From Tanypteryx hageni (lineage: Eukaryota > Arthropoda > Insecta > Odonata > Petaluridae), in NCBI GenBank assembly GCA_028673005.1, contig CM054113.1, forward strand, positions 208,125,504 through 208,189,503: a stretch of DNA of 64,000 nucleotides. Reading direction: 5' to 3'. The translations under genes were made by a program, and so were the position numbers. This document shows positions 48,861-60,495 of the stretch, one piece after another (the first letter of the stretch is position 1; each line of letters begins with the position of its first letter). The notes beneath the pieces were generated by a model, which made no database searches, had not been told where the DNA came from, and saw only the letters and a program-made list of their open reading frames with translations.

Positions 48861-50549
48861 TTCTCGCCCACCCATCAGGATATCTCCGCATCCGGGATTC
48901 ACCTCCACGATCGCATTCGCTACTGTCTCCTTGTTAAATGCTTATGCGCGGCAATCTTTATTTTTTGTGAGTTTCTACAATCAGAACAGAAGACCTGGAC
49001 TTCGACTGTTTTCTCGTAAGGTAAAAATGTCCCCACAATATTGTTTTGTTCACTTTTTCCAGATTTCCTTTTGAAAAAACTTTTAAAATTTTCCAATCAT
49101 TGTAATTGATTGTTATTGCTTTTATGATGCACTTGTATTTGTCTAATTCTTAAAAATGAATAGTCACTAAACTATATCTGCTGAAAATATTTTGCTCATC
49201 TAAAAATAGAATAGATATTTAAATTTCCAGCGATTTGTTATTGTTTGTTCTTCGAGATGCTTTCAACAGTTATTAAATCTTGTCTTAATTCTTATTTTTG
49301 CGCTTTTCTTTTTTGTATGACACATGTTTTAAATATGTTACTTTAAAAATCCACGAGAGCCCGAAATCTGAATTTCTGTGTTACGATTCTTATGATAATT
49401 GGACTCTGTATAGGGGTTGATGTTACTTCTTCTCCTAAAGCCATTCTGCTTTCTCGTTCGCTTGGGGGGTTTGGTAAAATTGATCAAAATTAGGCTGTAT
49501 CCCGTGGTAAAAATCGACATTCTCATCCGGTTGGACAGTGTTCATATTTCATTGGGTAAGTATTAGTTTACATTGGTTGCTATTTGTCATTATGGCGATA
49601 CGATATTAGTTCGAGTAACTAAACTGAGTTAGCCGTGAGGATTCTCTGAGTTGTTCTATTTATTTATACCAGTTTTATTAGCATTGGCAAAACATATTCA
49701 GTCAATACGAGAAATGTTTCCCGATGTGCCGCCAGTTTTTCCAAATAAAGAAGACAAATATCACCGAGTTATTTTGGAATTGATGAAATGTTTCTCTATA
49801 AATATACATATGTAGATGAAATTGCTAAAAGTAATTTGTATGCTTAGGCTAAGTCGGAAAATTCATGACAACCAGTAAAATGACACGTAAATGAGTCGCC
49901 AGTAGCAGACTTTACAACTTCAGGTCGCCCCTTCAGTAAAGAGGCTAGAGTTCGAAATTATATACACGTAACGTGTTTATAGAGTGTAGAGACAATCAAT
50001 GAGAGGGGGCAAACAAATAGTTGTTTGAAGAATAGGACCTGAATAAATTTGATAATGTAGGCAACTCCTAGTTAGTATCTATAAATCGAATATAGCAAAT
50101 GAAGAAATAAGGATAGATTTTGAAAGAAAAGGAACATTGAAAGTTTATCGGAGGAATTAAGGCATTACAAAGGCAAACAGAAATCAGTAATTTAAAAGAT
50201 AAAAAAGTATGCAGGCTGGTGAAGGGACAACTATGAAAGGACAAAGGAAATATCTTTCAATGGATTTACTTAGTTAGGTTGAAGCATGGACCCACAGAAA
50301 GATAAAATAAATGTTCATTTCAAGAGATGTTATCGCTGCTCATAAACTTCCAAGATCAAAAATATATAATACAAAGAATAACGACGATCTATTTCTTATT
50401 TATAACGGAATTTATTTATTAGCTTAGAATTTTACGGAAACAATAAGATCACTAATTTGACCATAAAATACCGTTAAGACGTAAATCGAGAGATTTGTAG
50501 ACGTGTTTGGAGAAGCACGCAAGTCACGGGATCGTGAAGCTAACAGAGA
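48861..50549. other. No recognisable gene
   Basis: AT-rich DNA, nothing recognised. Confidence 0.5.
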
Positions 50550-52049
50550 GAGAGGGGAAGGAGAGAAAATGAAGTCTCATTAGTTGATTGATAGAACATG
50601 GACGGAGAAAGAGAGAGGATAGAAATAGAGGATTAGGTAAGAAAAAAAAGGAAATGTTATTTCGTCCTTAATGGTTATAAACGCGAGGCATGCCAACCAT
50701 TTTCCGGACAAGTCGCGAAAACAAGAGAGAAATGAAATGTTCCCCTTATCTCTTTTGAATATCAAGCTTGAGCGCAACTCAGATCTTTATCAGCTTAATA
50801 AAATGAAAATATAAGCCCGTGCCGAATAACCTTCGCGGCGTGACAGTTTGCCATTTGCCTTTAAGTACCCGAGCGGGGTTTAGCCTGAAAAAAATCCAAT
50901 TTATCATTTTTTCCTCTGCGACGCCCATAAATTTTTCTCATTTTATGAACAGCGGGTATCAAGATGCTAGACCGCTTTCTCAAGAATTATACCCGGGAGT
51001 TGTCGCGGCGGGCGAATAATATTATATTTCATGCAGCGGGAAGTCGAAATCGCATTGTTTCGGAACATCCTTCGCGCAAAAATTGCCTCGCAGCTCCTTC
51101 TTGCGGAGCGTGTCGTGCTTCGCCGTCGTTGTCGTTTGCGAAGACATTGAAAAACACAAGCATAAAATGTAACCCGAGGAGTCTCGACGATATTGTCTCT
51201 GATTGTCTCTGTTCGAAAGAATAGACGCATTCGTGTGATACATCTAATGGGATTGTTTCTCCATTTTTTACCAGCGATTTTGATGTCTTTCCCGCCTGTC
51301 TCTGCTATAAAATAAGATTCTTTCGTCCAATGACGCAGTTTTTGCCATATCCTTTAGGAAATCGCGTATAAGAATGAAAGATAGGAAAGAATAAAATTCA
51401 TATTGTTATCTGTGACATTGACGCACCTCTTCGTATAATTATCCAGCGATAACCAGCCATTGAAAAAATATTTGGCACATTCGTAGATAATTTTCAAGTA
51501 GTGAGAAGCGAATTTTCATTTTAATATCAGTGTTGGAGTTTTCTGGTACATCGCGAGCTAAACTTTAATGTCTGGTAAAAAATCGTATAATTATTGCAAT
51601 AGAATTAAACAAAAAAATCAATTTTTGCAAAAATCGAGACTGACTTCGTCCTATCACTGCCTTATACGGTTGAATAATACATTTTGGTTTCGTTTTATAA
51701 ATATGCCCTTTCTTTAATTGGCTACTTATAAATTATGAAGGATGCCCTTTATAAAGTTTATTTTCTCCCTTCAGGACTCGTATGTTTCCTGACCTAGAGA
51801 CTGATCGCCGATAAAAATATAGCATGTTATTTTCGAGATAAAAATCCACATCTTTATCGTAAGTAATTAATCGACGTACCTAGCACAGATTTTTTCCGAA
51901 TAAAATTTTCTATAGAGGCGTTTTATTTAAACATTTTTTGCGCGAGAATGGAGGCCACAAATAAATAATACCGGAAAATCAGAGTAAAAGAAAGAGAACG
52001 ATCTTTTTCCGCGCGAGCAAATTGAAGACGTGATTCGGGACGCCTTTCA
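50550..52049. other. No recognisable gene; small purine and GC-rich patches
   Basis: A purine-rich patch at 50550-50660 and a GC- and CpG-richer patch at about 50815-51230 with domain-less ORFs on both strands. The remainder is AT-rich. Confidence 0.45.
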
Positions 52050-52380
52050 TACACTGACACGCCCCCGTCTTGCTTACTAAGGACCCTCCTCATCGCCACT
52101 CACTCGTGCTACCGCCCAAAACATTTTTGGAGAACTCATTAGTCACGGGTTTAAAAATTGGACACAACAAATCGTCCTCCCTCCGTGAAAGCCTTCCTTC
52201 GACCTCAATTCTCCCCCGCCATCTCTTCTCCCATCCCGAACCCGAGCCACCCTCTTGCGTTTCTAATTTCCTTCACCCCTTAAGATGTCGCCTCCCGATC
52301 CTTACCATTCCTCCTCATTTCTCATTCTAGCCTTATTCCATCTTGCTTTACTTTTCCATCACTTCTCATCCACGTTTCAG
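52050..52380 (+). repeat. Pyrimidine-rich block
   Basis: C/T-rich plus strand without a strict unit. Confidence 0.55.
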
Positions 52381-52870
52381 ACGCCTCCTCTCTCCCATCT
52401 TGTGATGCAATGTTCTAAACCTCAGCGTAAAATGTTCCGATGTTGAAAATAAACATACAACCTTCACATATCCACAGAAGTTAGCATACAAAATGCTCGA
52501 GGAACAAAGAGAGAAAGTGTGATGAAAGAGATGCGATTCCCCATTACTATAATGCAGCATCTCAGAAAGAACAAACATCTGCATGCAGTTGAACCTCGAC
52601 AGTTCGAGCGTTCATAACCCCTTTTTTATCAATCGAAGAAAATATTTTTTCCGTTCGCATTTTTATACGTTAAAATTAACATCTCGGTGTTTCCATAACT
52701 CCAAATTTTTCATTCCTTCCTTGTGTTTCCAGTTTCATAGCTCGAAATATATCATTCTTCTTCTGGGTTTAGCGTTATCGAGGCTATTTTGTAACTTGCA
52801 AAGTTTGGCGGGTAGCGGGGACTGCAATGCAATAGCTTTTCTTAACGATTCTCGCTTGTGAGCGTTGATC
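52381..52870. other. No recognisable gene
   Basis: The ORF at 52583-52861 has no domain. The sequence at about 52584-52610 (CAGTTGAACCTCGACAGTTC) resembles a pogo/Tigger terminus, but no partner end was found. Confidence 0.4.
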
Positions 52871-52894
52871 CCCTATTGCAGCGATTCTCAACCT
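52871..52894. repeat. hAT left TSD and terminal inverted repeat
   Basis: Duplication CCCTATTG at 52871-52878 followed by CAGCGATTCTCAACCT. The right end reverse-complements to CAGTGATTCTCAACCT, 15 of 16 identical. Confidence 0.95.
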
Positions 52895-54335
52895 TTTTCG
52901 GTAATTAACCACTTGTTAATTTTCTTCATTGTCGTGCGCCCCCCCCTCCACCCCCTTCCTACTTGCATTTTATGACCAAGGTTTTCTTATATAACAAAAT
53001 AACTATTATGATATTAGTGCAATATTATATTTTAACCATTTTAAAAATCACCCTTGTAATATATAAAGATGACTTATTAATTTATTTACCATATCTAATG
53101 GACCATAAGACACTTCGGACTATAAAAAGCACCAAGGTTATGAATTTAAAAATTTAGAAAACAGAATTTCATTGTTTTTTTACATCTACATACATATAAA
53201 AGCAAAAATGAAGCACTATAGAACGAAATTTTTAAGTGTTCTTACTCAACATAAAAAAACAAAAAGTCTCATTACTGCTGCTATACTCAATAATATGCAT
53301 GCAAGTCACCGATTTCTTTTTTGAAAGGAATCGTTCAACTTCATGTCTTAATTCAAACAAACGAGTCAGAACTCGTCCACGATATAATCACCGTGTGAAG
53401 TAGCAATGTTGTGTGAGTGGATCCCATTTCTTCAAACATAACTTTGAAAAGACGAGAATTAAAGGCACGACTTTTAATTAGGTTTACGACATTTACTGTA
53501 TCGCACAATGTTTCATGAAGGGGAGCACACTAATGCCTGCTTATGGATGATGCCGTGAACCCATTTAATATTGGGTTTAAGTTTTTGAACGAGCGCATAG
53601 AGGCCACTTTTCCTGTCATTGCAGCAGCGCCATCAGTAGAAATGCTTACACGGCATTCTCACTTTAGTCGACACTCGTTCTGTATAAAATTATCCAGTAA
53701 ATAAAACTGTGCTTTTCCAGTAGTATGTTCCTTTACAACTTGACAAGCTAGCATTTCATCCCTAATACCAGATTCGACATTGTATTATTGTGCATAAATT
53801 ATCATCTGAGAATCGTTTGACACATCCGTTGACTCGTCTAACAGCATAGCAAATCTTCTACCAGCCTTGATATAATGCATAATTTTCTTTACAACATCAT
53901 CTGCTATTTCTGTTATACGTCGGGACATAACGTCGTGTGATTTGGGAATTGATTTGGTAACAGCCACAGCCTCACTTCCCAACATACTTTCTGCTATTAC
54001 TAAAGCCCCGGGAATTATGCGATTGCGTGAGCCTTCTTTTCCTTTGCTGTAAGTAGAAATAATTCATATGGAGCTTTTAATGCTCTCATAGAAGCTTGTG
54101 CCAACAATGCTATCCTACCTACACATTGAGCTAGGCTTGCAGCTTTTCGCTTAAAATAATTCATTTATTTGTCTTTCAATTCTACGTGGTTATGCAGCAA
54201 ATGATGCTGCAAAATAGAAGGCTTCATACTACTGTTGGTAAGTATCATGTTATAAATAACACATACTGGCAAAGGAGGAGTGGATTGATTTTAAACAAAT
54301 CCAAATTGAATGTAAGATTCGTCATAAACCCTACA

Positions 54336-54374
54336 TTCAGATTTTCTATTAACATCATTAATAGAAAATCTGAA
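54336..54374. repeat. 17-bp inverted repeat at the LINE 5' junction
   Basis: Arms 54336-54352 and 54358-54374 are perfect reverse complements around the loop CATCA. The right arm is LINE sequence (matching 63475-63491); the left arm sits between the hAT coding sequence and the LINE. Confidence 0.9.
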
Positions 54375-54682
54375 ATGGACATCGTTAGAGGAACGTAGGC
54401 TGCAGGCTATATTTAAACTACTGGAAACATTTAAGTCGGAGGGACTAGCGAATGAGGTAGTAGGACTTATCGGAAGCCCGACGTATCTCGGAAGGCAGGA
54501 CAGTGAGGATAAGATTCGCGAGATCGACTGTAGAACGGAGCGATATAGAGGATCGTTTTTCCCTAGGACGATAAGAGACCATAATAGGAAAAGATAACGT
54601 AGGAAAACTATGGACCCTTGGTGCACTGCACCCCCTGCCATCCACCAAAAAGGTGACTTGCAGGGTATAATGTAGATGTAGA
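54350..54682 (+). mobile_element. 5'-truncated LINE, same family as 62.4 kb copy
   Basis: From 54350 to about 54594 it aligns with 63467-63708 with roughly a dozen mismatches by eye. It then continues into a 3' end that the other copy lacks: TTGGTGCACTGCACCCCCTG, GGTGACTTGCAGGGTATAA and a TGTAGATGTAGA tail. It codes for the last part of the reverse transcriptase ORF (SFFPRTI motif). Inserted in the hAT transposase gene in opposite orientation. A shared AGATTT lies near both borders, but no convincing long target duplication was found. Confidence 0.88.
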
Positions 54683-55314
54683 TTTAATTTTAGATGTCCC
54701 TTTATTCCTTTCATTCTCGTCTCTTGGAGAAGTACCAGGCATAGAGGCATTCTCATTGTTTTCCTGTTTAGTTACATTGACAGTTACATTGGGTCTATCA
54801 AACTCGGAACGTTTAGCACTATCTGTTTTATTAGGCTCAGTACGTTTCCATTTTAAAACAAACATCCATTTTGGGGTACTATATATCAGTGAAATTATTA
54901 TATTTATTGAATAACTGGCATTTTATGTTCAAGTCGATGAAGTTGAATCAGTAGGGTACAATTAACCACGAAATAACCACACACAACAACGTCCAAAGCA
55001 ACACTGAAATTCTGTGTCGTTTCATGCTTCCCTCAGGTGACGTCTCAACATTGGCGCTACCAGTGTTTAAATTCAAAAGCAATCTCTAACCATGGTCAAG
55101 AATTCAAGATATTGCATTGTAGCTATATTTGAAGTGGATTGTTTATGGATAGTTTTGTAAACAGACCTCGGCTTATATTACTGTCTGGTATTACAAAACA
55201 GACAATTCTCCCCTTCGCTATGTATGTGTCAACAAACGTACATGCATGAATAAATACGCTTAGCTAGCAGATCCGAAGAACCATCAATTTTGTAACCCAG
55301 GTTGAGAATCACTG

Positions 55315-55322
55315 CCCTATTG
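55315..55322. repeat. hAT right target-site duplication
   Basis: CCCTATTG, identical to 52871-52878; the terminal repeat ends at 55314. Confidence 0.95.
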
Positions 55323-55440
55323 TGATCCCTGCCTGTTTCTTGTACTTTTTTCGTTTCGTTTCTTTACGATTCATTTGATGGAAGCGATTTTCTTTTTATC
55401 TGCACGTAGCATTGAACAGATATGCGTATCCCACTTGTGA

Positions 55441-56330
55441 TTGCGAAAAATTCTGGCGCGTGGACGTTTAATAGATTCACTAGAGACAAGAGGTAGTATT
55501 GAGTGCTCACCGACCCCTTGGACAAAGGTATACTCCATTCCAAGTATACTCTCTTCGAACTCCTCGATCACCTTCCCGTCTCTAATAACATCCCTTGTTA
55601 TCTTTCTTCTAAGTTCGTCGCCATTAATACAGTTCACCAATGCAATACCAGAGGATGCGATAAACTACTAACTCCACTTCATAGAACAGAAATTTACAAC
55701 AAATCCTTTACTGTCATTGCTTGCAAACTCTGGAATGGCCTTCCAACGTTAATAAAAAACTCTCTATCTATATGCACTTTTAAACGCTTGTATTACAAGG
55801 TTGTCGCAAGGATGCGCTTATTAGGCATAAATTCATAATTTATTTTATTTTATCTTCCTGTATTATAATTACTCTGTAATCACCCGGGCATATCTTACCC
55901 TACAATCCCTATTTCCCTCTCATTCCCTCCCTTATATGGATATTAATGTATGTATTTATATATGATTTTTTCCCTTTTTCTCTCAAATTATTGTTTTTTT
56001 CTCTTTCTCTGAGCTATTTAGGAATTTTTTGCTGTTTTTTATATCTCTCTTCTCTTCGTAGGTGTTTTCTGCAGTGGGGATTTTTTTTCTGTGTTAAAAT
56101 ATAACTGATACACGGTTTTTTTCGACCCACAAAACTAACAATATTCTTTGGTCTGTGATCTATTAACCAATATATAATTAACTTGTAATTAATATATAAT
56201 TTATTGTAACTTTTGTGTAATTAATTTCTTTTAATATGTAAATATTGTAACTAATTATATGACGAAAGGGTTAAATGTAAGAAGGGACAATATAGTCTCA
56301 ATTTCGCCCTAAATAAAATCGTTTGTCTGT
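55441..56330 (+). mobile_element. Non-LTR retrotransposon 3' fragment (CR1/L2-like)
   Basis: The C-terminal end of a reverse transcriptase (55503-55838), followed by about 480 bp of AT-rich 3' untranslated DNA. It ends TTTCGCCCTAAATAAA and runs into a (TGTC)n-type simple repeat at about 56322-56336. This family differs from the LINE at 62.4 kb in both coding tail and 3' end. The 5' limit is uncertain; the minus-strand ORF over its start is a shadow. Confidence 0.7.
55503..55838 (+). pseudogene. Reverse transcriptase C-terminal fragment
   Basis: A 111-codon frame. The diagnostic end is LLTPLHRTEIYNKSFTVIA followed by CKLWNGLPTLIKNSLSICTF, the layout (R-T..SF.V.A..LWN.LP..I..S.S..TFK) typical of CR1/jockey-like elements after the polymerase domain. 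The polymerase motifs are absent, so this is a 5'-truncated copy. The stop at 55836-55838 may be the original terminator because the 3' untranslated region follows. Confidence 0.7.
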
Positions 56331-56545
56331 CTGTCTCTCTGCTTCTCTCATCCCGCATTTAGTTTTCTCCCTCTTCCTCTTGGTTCTCCTTCTTTCGTTC
56401 TCTCTCCCCCACAACCCTCCCTTTCTCCCTTTACTTCCCATTCTACCCTATATTCCCCTCAACCTCAATCCCCATCCTCATCTCCCTCTCTCTCTCTCTC
56501 TTTCTCCTCACCGCCTCACTCTCACTCCTGAGAACCATAGCCATT
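56320..56545 (+). repeat. TGTC run and pyrimidine block
   Basis: TGTCTGTCTGTC at about 56325-56336, then C/T-rich DNA with TCTCTCTC at about 56481-56500. Confidence 0.65.
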
Positions 56546-56679
56546 CCACGAAATGTCATTCTTGGACTTTTATGGGTCGGATGAGTTAGTTGCCACTCGA
56601 ATGGTTTCATAAAAAAAAAGAATTGATATTTTAAAAAAAATCTTTTACGTACATATGGCTAAGTTTAAACATGTACATT

Positions 56680-57665
56680 AGAAGTCCTCTTAACCGACTC
56701 GCCTGATTAACCGACCTGCTTCAGATACTCTCCTAGAACTCCCTTCCCTTAATACTGCCTGACGCCCGCTAATTGAGTTTCGTGCTTGTTCAGTCAGTTG
56801 TGTGTTTGTTCCAGACCACGGAATCTGAATTGTGTTTGCAGCAGTAAAATTATTTATTGTTGTTAATTATATTAATGAAATATGGGTGATAAAAGAAAGC
56901 TTGTTTTTGTTTCTATGAAAATAAGTTAGATGCACTGGAAAGACTTGATAAAGGTGAGTCACTGAAACAATTGCTGGTGAATTTAATGTGGGTGAGACTA
57001 CCACAAAAGGATGGGAAAAAATCGTAAAAATCTAGAAGAATTTTTCACTCGGACTGCTTCACAAGTGTCTTTCAGTTCACATTCCACTTCAAAGAAACCA
57101 AAATTGGAGATTTTAGAAGATGCTGTGGTTTAACCAAGAATGACGACGCGGAACTCCATTCAGCGGACCCATACCCAAAGAAAAGGCTTTGGCCCTAAAT
57201 CAAAAGATCGGTGACAATGAATGTTTTACAGCAATGGACGGATGGCTTGGACATTGGAAAAACGTCATGATAGCCTTGATTTACCATTAATGGCGAGAAA
57301 TTATGCGATGAACAGCCTGCCGCCCAAACATTTACAGAAGATTTAAGGTCATTTATCGAGAGAATAATTGGTTGGAGAACACCTATACAATATAGACGAA
57401 ACAGGGCTAAATTATAAAATGCTACCTGAAAAAACACTGGCACAAAAGGCAAAGGCAGCAGCACCGGGAAACAAAACATCCAAAGAAATAATTGCAGTAC
57501 CCACTTGTAGCAATGCAGCTGGAACTCACAAAATTCCACTTTATGCTATTGGTAAATCCTAGGGCCTTTAAAAAAAGTGAAAATCCGCGTTCGACGGCTG
57601 TACTATAACCCATAAGCGCCCAAAGGAAAAGAATTTTACAGCGGTATTTTTGGATCCACATTCAA
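56680..57665 (+). mobile_element. Tigger/jerky-like element, decayed, right end lost
   Basis: The left part has CTCTTAACCGACTCGCCTGA and TTAACCGACC phrases, the style of Tigger terminal repeats. A transposase relic follows. No matching right terminus was found downstream, so the copy is probably truncated near 57660. Confidence 0.7.
56882..57562 (+). pseudogene. Tigger/jerky-type transposase relic
   Basis: ATG at 56882 (MGDKRKLVF). With frame changes it reads LDALERLDKGESLKQ and EFNVGETT (first helix-turn-helix, about 56930-57010), then NRKNLEEFFTRTASQ. A second DNA-binding part of the CENPB type follows (GTPFSGPIPKEKALALNQK, then GWLGHWKN, about 57150-57260), then QTFTEDLRSFIER and the start of the DDE domain: YNIDETGLNYKMLPEKTLAQ (57390-57450), EIIAVPTCSNAAGTHKIPL (57485-57545) and a stop at 57560-57562. 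The first catalytic Asp is present; the second and third are not found. At least three frame changes and several stops. Confidence 0.82.
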
Positions 57666-58234
57666 TGTAAAAGCATATTATCACCGGATTTCATTGTTAT
57701 TTATTAGAGAAACAATACAATTGTCTGGTAAACAATATTACAAAAAGCGTAATTTATAATTAAAGCACATAATCTAAAAATCTTTCCTGGGAAACGTATG
57801 GGGATCTATGGACCTCTGTATTAAAAAAAGAGCCTAGGATAAACTGCTTGGCTTTTCATCCGCTTATTACGCAAAATTTTTCGGTAACATTCAGGAAGTT
57901 CGTCGCAGCCCCGCTTCAATTAAATTTCAATGAAAATTGGCGAAGGAAAGTGGATGGGCAAGAGATTTCTAGTACTTACCTAATTTAAAAAACCCATGTT
58001 GGTTTAAATATAAATTGATTAAATTATTTATTATTTATCCCTATTCATAATTTTATCTCAGGGACTTGAAGTGAAATGCAATTAACGCATTCTATCCCCA
58101 TGGTCATCATAAAGACGGAAATCCTAATCATCACTGCCTACAAAACAATTTTGCTTTACTCGGAATTTTATATAAATAATTGTTTTGTTTTATAAACAAA
58201 ATTAGAATTAGTTATATTATTTCGTTATTAGGTA
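57666..58234. other. No recognisable gene
   Basis: AT-rich DNA between the Tigger relic and a lone hAT end. Confidence 0.5.
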
Positions 58235-58317
58235 AAACTTCCGTCGTCGTGTTGGCGTACCCCAGATATTCTCTCACGTTCCCTCAAGTTACGCGTACCC
58301 CACGTTGAGAAACACTG
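58235..58317 (-). mobile_element. Solitary hAT terminal fragment
   Basis: Reverse-complemented, the end reads CAGTGTTTCTCAACGTGGGG, then AACTTGAGGGAACGTGAGAG, a terminus and subterminal pattern shared by many animal hAT elements. The element ends at 58317. No mate end and no target duplication partner (ACTTAATA follows) were found within reach. Confidence 0.75.
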
Positions 58318-58924
58318 ACTTAATAGGTACCGAAAGTTTAATAAATACTTCAACTAATTTATCAGAGACTGAAATTTAAATTAATAGCAATATATTATAA
58401 ATTTAAATTAAAGCGACAAGTTTTTGCATTTAACTTTAGGATGTAAACAAGATGGTTGAATCCCGTTTTTATACTATCCGGCCTTATTGACTTCCGCTTA
58501 AGCTGGTACATTACAATAATATAACTTAAAATCCTCATTGTACATAGAACATATTACCTCTTATTATAGTATATAAATCAGAAATATCAAGTCTATTAGA
58601 ATTATAGTGAATATTCATTCAGGATTACGAATAATTTTACAATTATAGATCGGTAAAGATGCCGATAACTGCAAAGTATTTAATTAAGCGAAGCAGGCTA
58701 ACGATCCAATTTCACGTTGTAAAACACAACTAATTATCTCTGCATAAACCATAAAGAGAGTACATTCGGGATTTGACCCAATTACCCCATATAATTAAAG
58801 GCTGAAAAAAACCACCGCTTCCCAACAACCCGACGTTTGTCCACCCCGCTAAACTCACTCGTGCGTGCGGAAACAAATGAGTCGCGCAAAATGTCACTAA
58901 TATTCTCCCTTTTCACGCTCAATT
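58318..58924. other. No recognisable gene
   Basis: AT-rich DNA. Confidence 0.5.
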
Positions 58925-59300
58925 TCCGAGCGAGAGGCAAATGACTCCGGAGGGAAGGAATGGGAGGAGGAAGAGGTCGGCGAGAATTATAAGGGAGGTG
59001 AGGGGAGGGAGAGAGGAAACTAATTTCTCCGCATTACGTTGAAGGGGGAAAAACGGCAGAGGCGGGAGAGGAAGAGAATGCTAAAGCGTTCGGGGGGCGT
59101 TCTTTTTTGCCGGAGACGTTAACGTCACTCATTAACAAACCCCTATTTGGGAACGGGCGCCAACACCAACGTAGTGAGGATGAGGAGGGAATCGAATGGT
59201 TTGGGAATGTTTCCCGGAAAATGGGAAATGCCCTCCTCCTGCCCTTCTCCCCTCCTATTTCCCTTCAAACCCTTTCCCCTCCCTCCGACGAACTTAATGC
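58925..59300 (+). repeat. Purine block then short pyrimidine block
   Basis: G/A-rich 58925-59095, then C/T-rich 59225-59290. ORFs of 60-121 codons at 59107-59472 on both strands have no domain and overlap in conflicting frames. Confidence 0.5.
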
Positions 59301-60495
59301 CCCCGCATACGCTCGCTTCATCGCTAACCGCCGCTCCGCGAGAAATGTACGCGTCCAAATTGCCTCCGTTGCTCGGTGCGTTTGTTTTTCTGGCGCCTTC
59401 GAGTTCGCCGAATCGGCCTCCGAACGGCCGTCTTGCTCGAATGCCGCCAAGTTTAGCGTAATTAACTCGTGAAACTGGTAAATATTTTTCGAGGGCGATG
59501 AAATTGAAAGACGAAAAAAATACGTCGTCGTAATATGATTTGCGGAAACGGAAACTTTCCGAATTATTGAGTACTTAAATGTATTGCGACAACTCTTGGT
59601 TTAAACTTCATTTTATCAGTTCCATAAAAATGGTGCATGCATTTAATTCCGAGATTCCGATTCCTTAGATCTGACCCAATTGATAAGTAACATAGGCATG
59701 AGCATTTCGGTTGCAAAGCAGCCGTCATCAGCGTTGATTCACTGATTCTTGAACATTTAAAAATAAAGCAATTCGAAAAATGGATCTTATATTTTGATGA
59801 TATTTTTGTTTAGCAAAATTTTTTGAACGGAAGAAATATTTTTGTCGTGCTCTCACAATTACGGAATGCCACAAAAAAGTGATTTACATTTTAATTCTAA
59901 CGGTAGAAAAAAATGTTGCTTCCATAAGGACTACGAAGCAAAATCACAGCGGCGGATTTTTATCAATCTTTCCCGTAGACACAGAGTTAAACGTTCGTAA
60001 ACCACGCCATGCTTAGAGGTCTTTTCCGCAGTATCGTACAAAATAATCCCTTTGGGGGACATGTTCGAGGAAAGGCAATTTCACGGTTCCATGGATCTTG
60101 GAGCCGTTCCAAATGCCTGTCCGTTTCCACGATCACACTCAATTGCGTCCGAAACCTCTCGCGGCTCGCAAACAGCATCGCCTTGATGGAACTAGTTATT
60201 TTTCCGTTCCTAGAACATGCACAATGACCGTGTAAAACGCCTCTTAATCCACGCCGGGACCCGAAAAAATACACCCTTAGGACCACGTCGACTAGAAGCC
60301 CTAAGGGGCGCACAACCGCCGGTCATTCATTATCTTTAACGACGAAGGCCCTTCCTTTTCCTCCAGGAAACGGTCCTCCGTCTCGTCTGTTTGGTCATCG
60401 CAGGGTCATTAGGTCAACCGTTCTAAAACTAAACCGAAGGAGGAAAAATTTAAGGACCTCGTTTCCACGAACCGACTACGAAAAAGGGGCGGACC
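59301..60495. other. No recognisable gene
   Basis: Mixed DNA; 59990-60500 is GC-richer with domain-less ORFs on both strands (59987-60313 minus, 60009-60227 plus). Confidence 0.45.

Larger units (their letters stand above)
53280..54865 (-). pseudogene. hAT transposase relic (BED finger, DUF4371)
   Basis: Minus-strand reading from ATG at 54865. The N-terminal segment is charged (MFVLKWKRTEPNKTDSAKRS) and stops at the LINE near 54683. Beyond the LINE it resumes with YDESYIQFGF (about 54295-54325), then a BED-type zinc finger with CVIYNMILTNSSMKPS and HHLLHNH (about 54180-54265), whose second Cys has become Tyr. Next comes the KRKAASLAQCV linker, then the core with IKAGRRFAMLLDESTDVSN (about 53820-53880), which includes the first catalytic Asp region. 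Later pieces read STDGAAAMTGK and NLIKSRAFNSRLF (about 53470-53640). Several stops and frame changes, plus the insertion, disable it. Confidence 0.85.
52879..55314 (-). mobile_element. hAT transposon (ZBED5/SCAND3-like), 2436 bp, nested
   Basis: Perfect 8-bp duplication CCCTATTG on both sides (52871-52878, 55315-55322) and terminal repeats of the CAGTGATTCTCAACCT type used by this hAT lineage. The transposase lies on the minus strand. A plus-strand LINE fragment (54350-54682) sits inside the coding sequence and inserted after this element. A run of C near 52937-52945 is close to the left end. Confidence 0.93.

Noticed and set aside
52583..52861. Possible pogo-like left terminus and 92-codon ORF
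   Set aside because: The first 20 bases resemble a pogo/Tigger end, but there is no TA border pair or right terminus, and the ORF has no transposase motif.
55371..55640. 89-codon minus-strand ORF with WDTHI, as in the reverse transcriptase
   Set aside because: It overlaps the plus-strand reverse transcriptase tail, and the one shared word is not backed by any other motif. Treated as a shadow.
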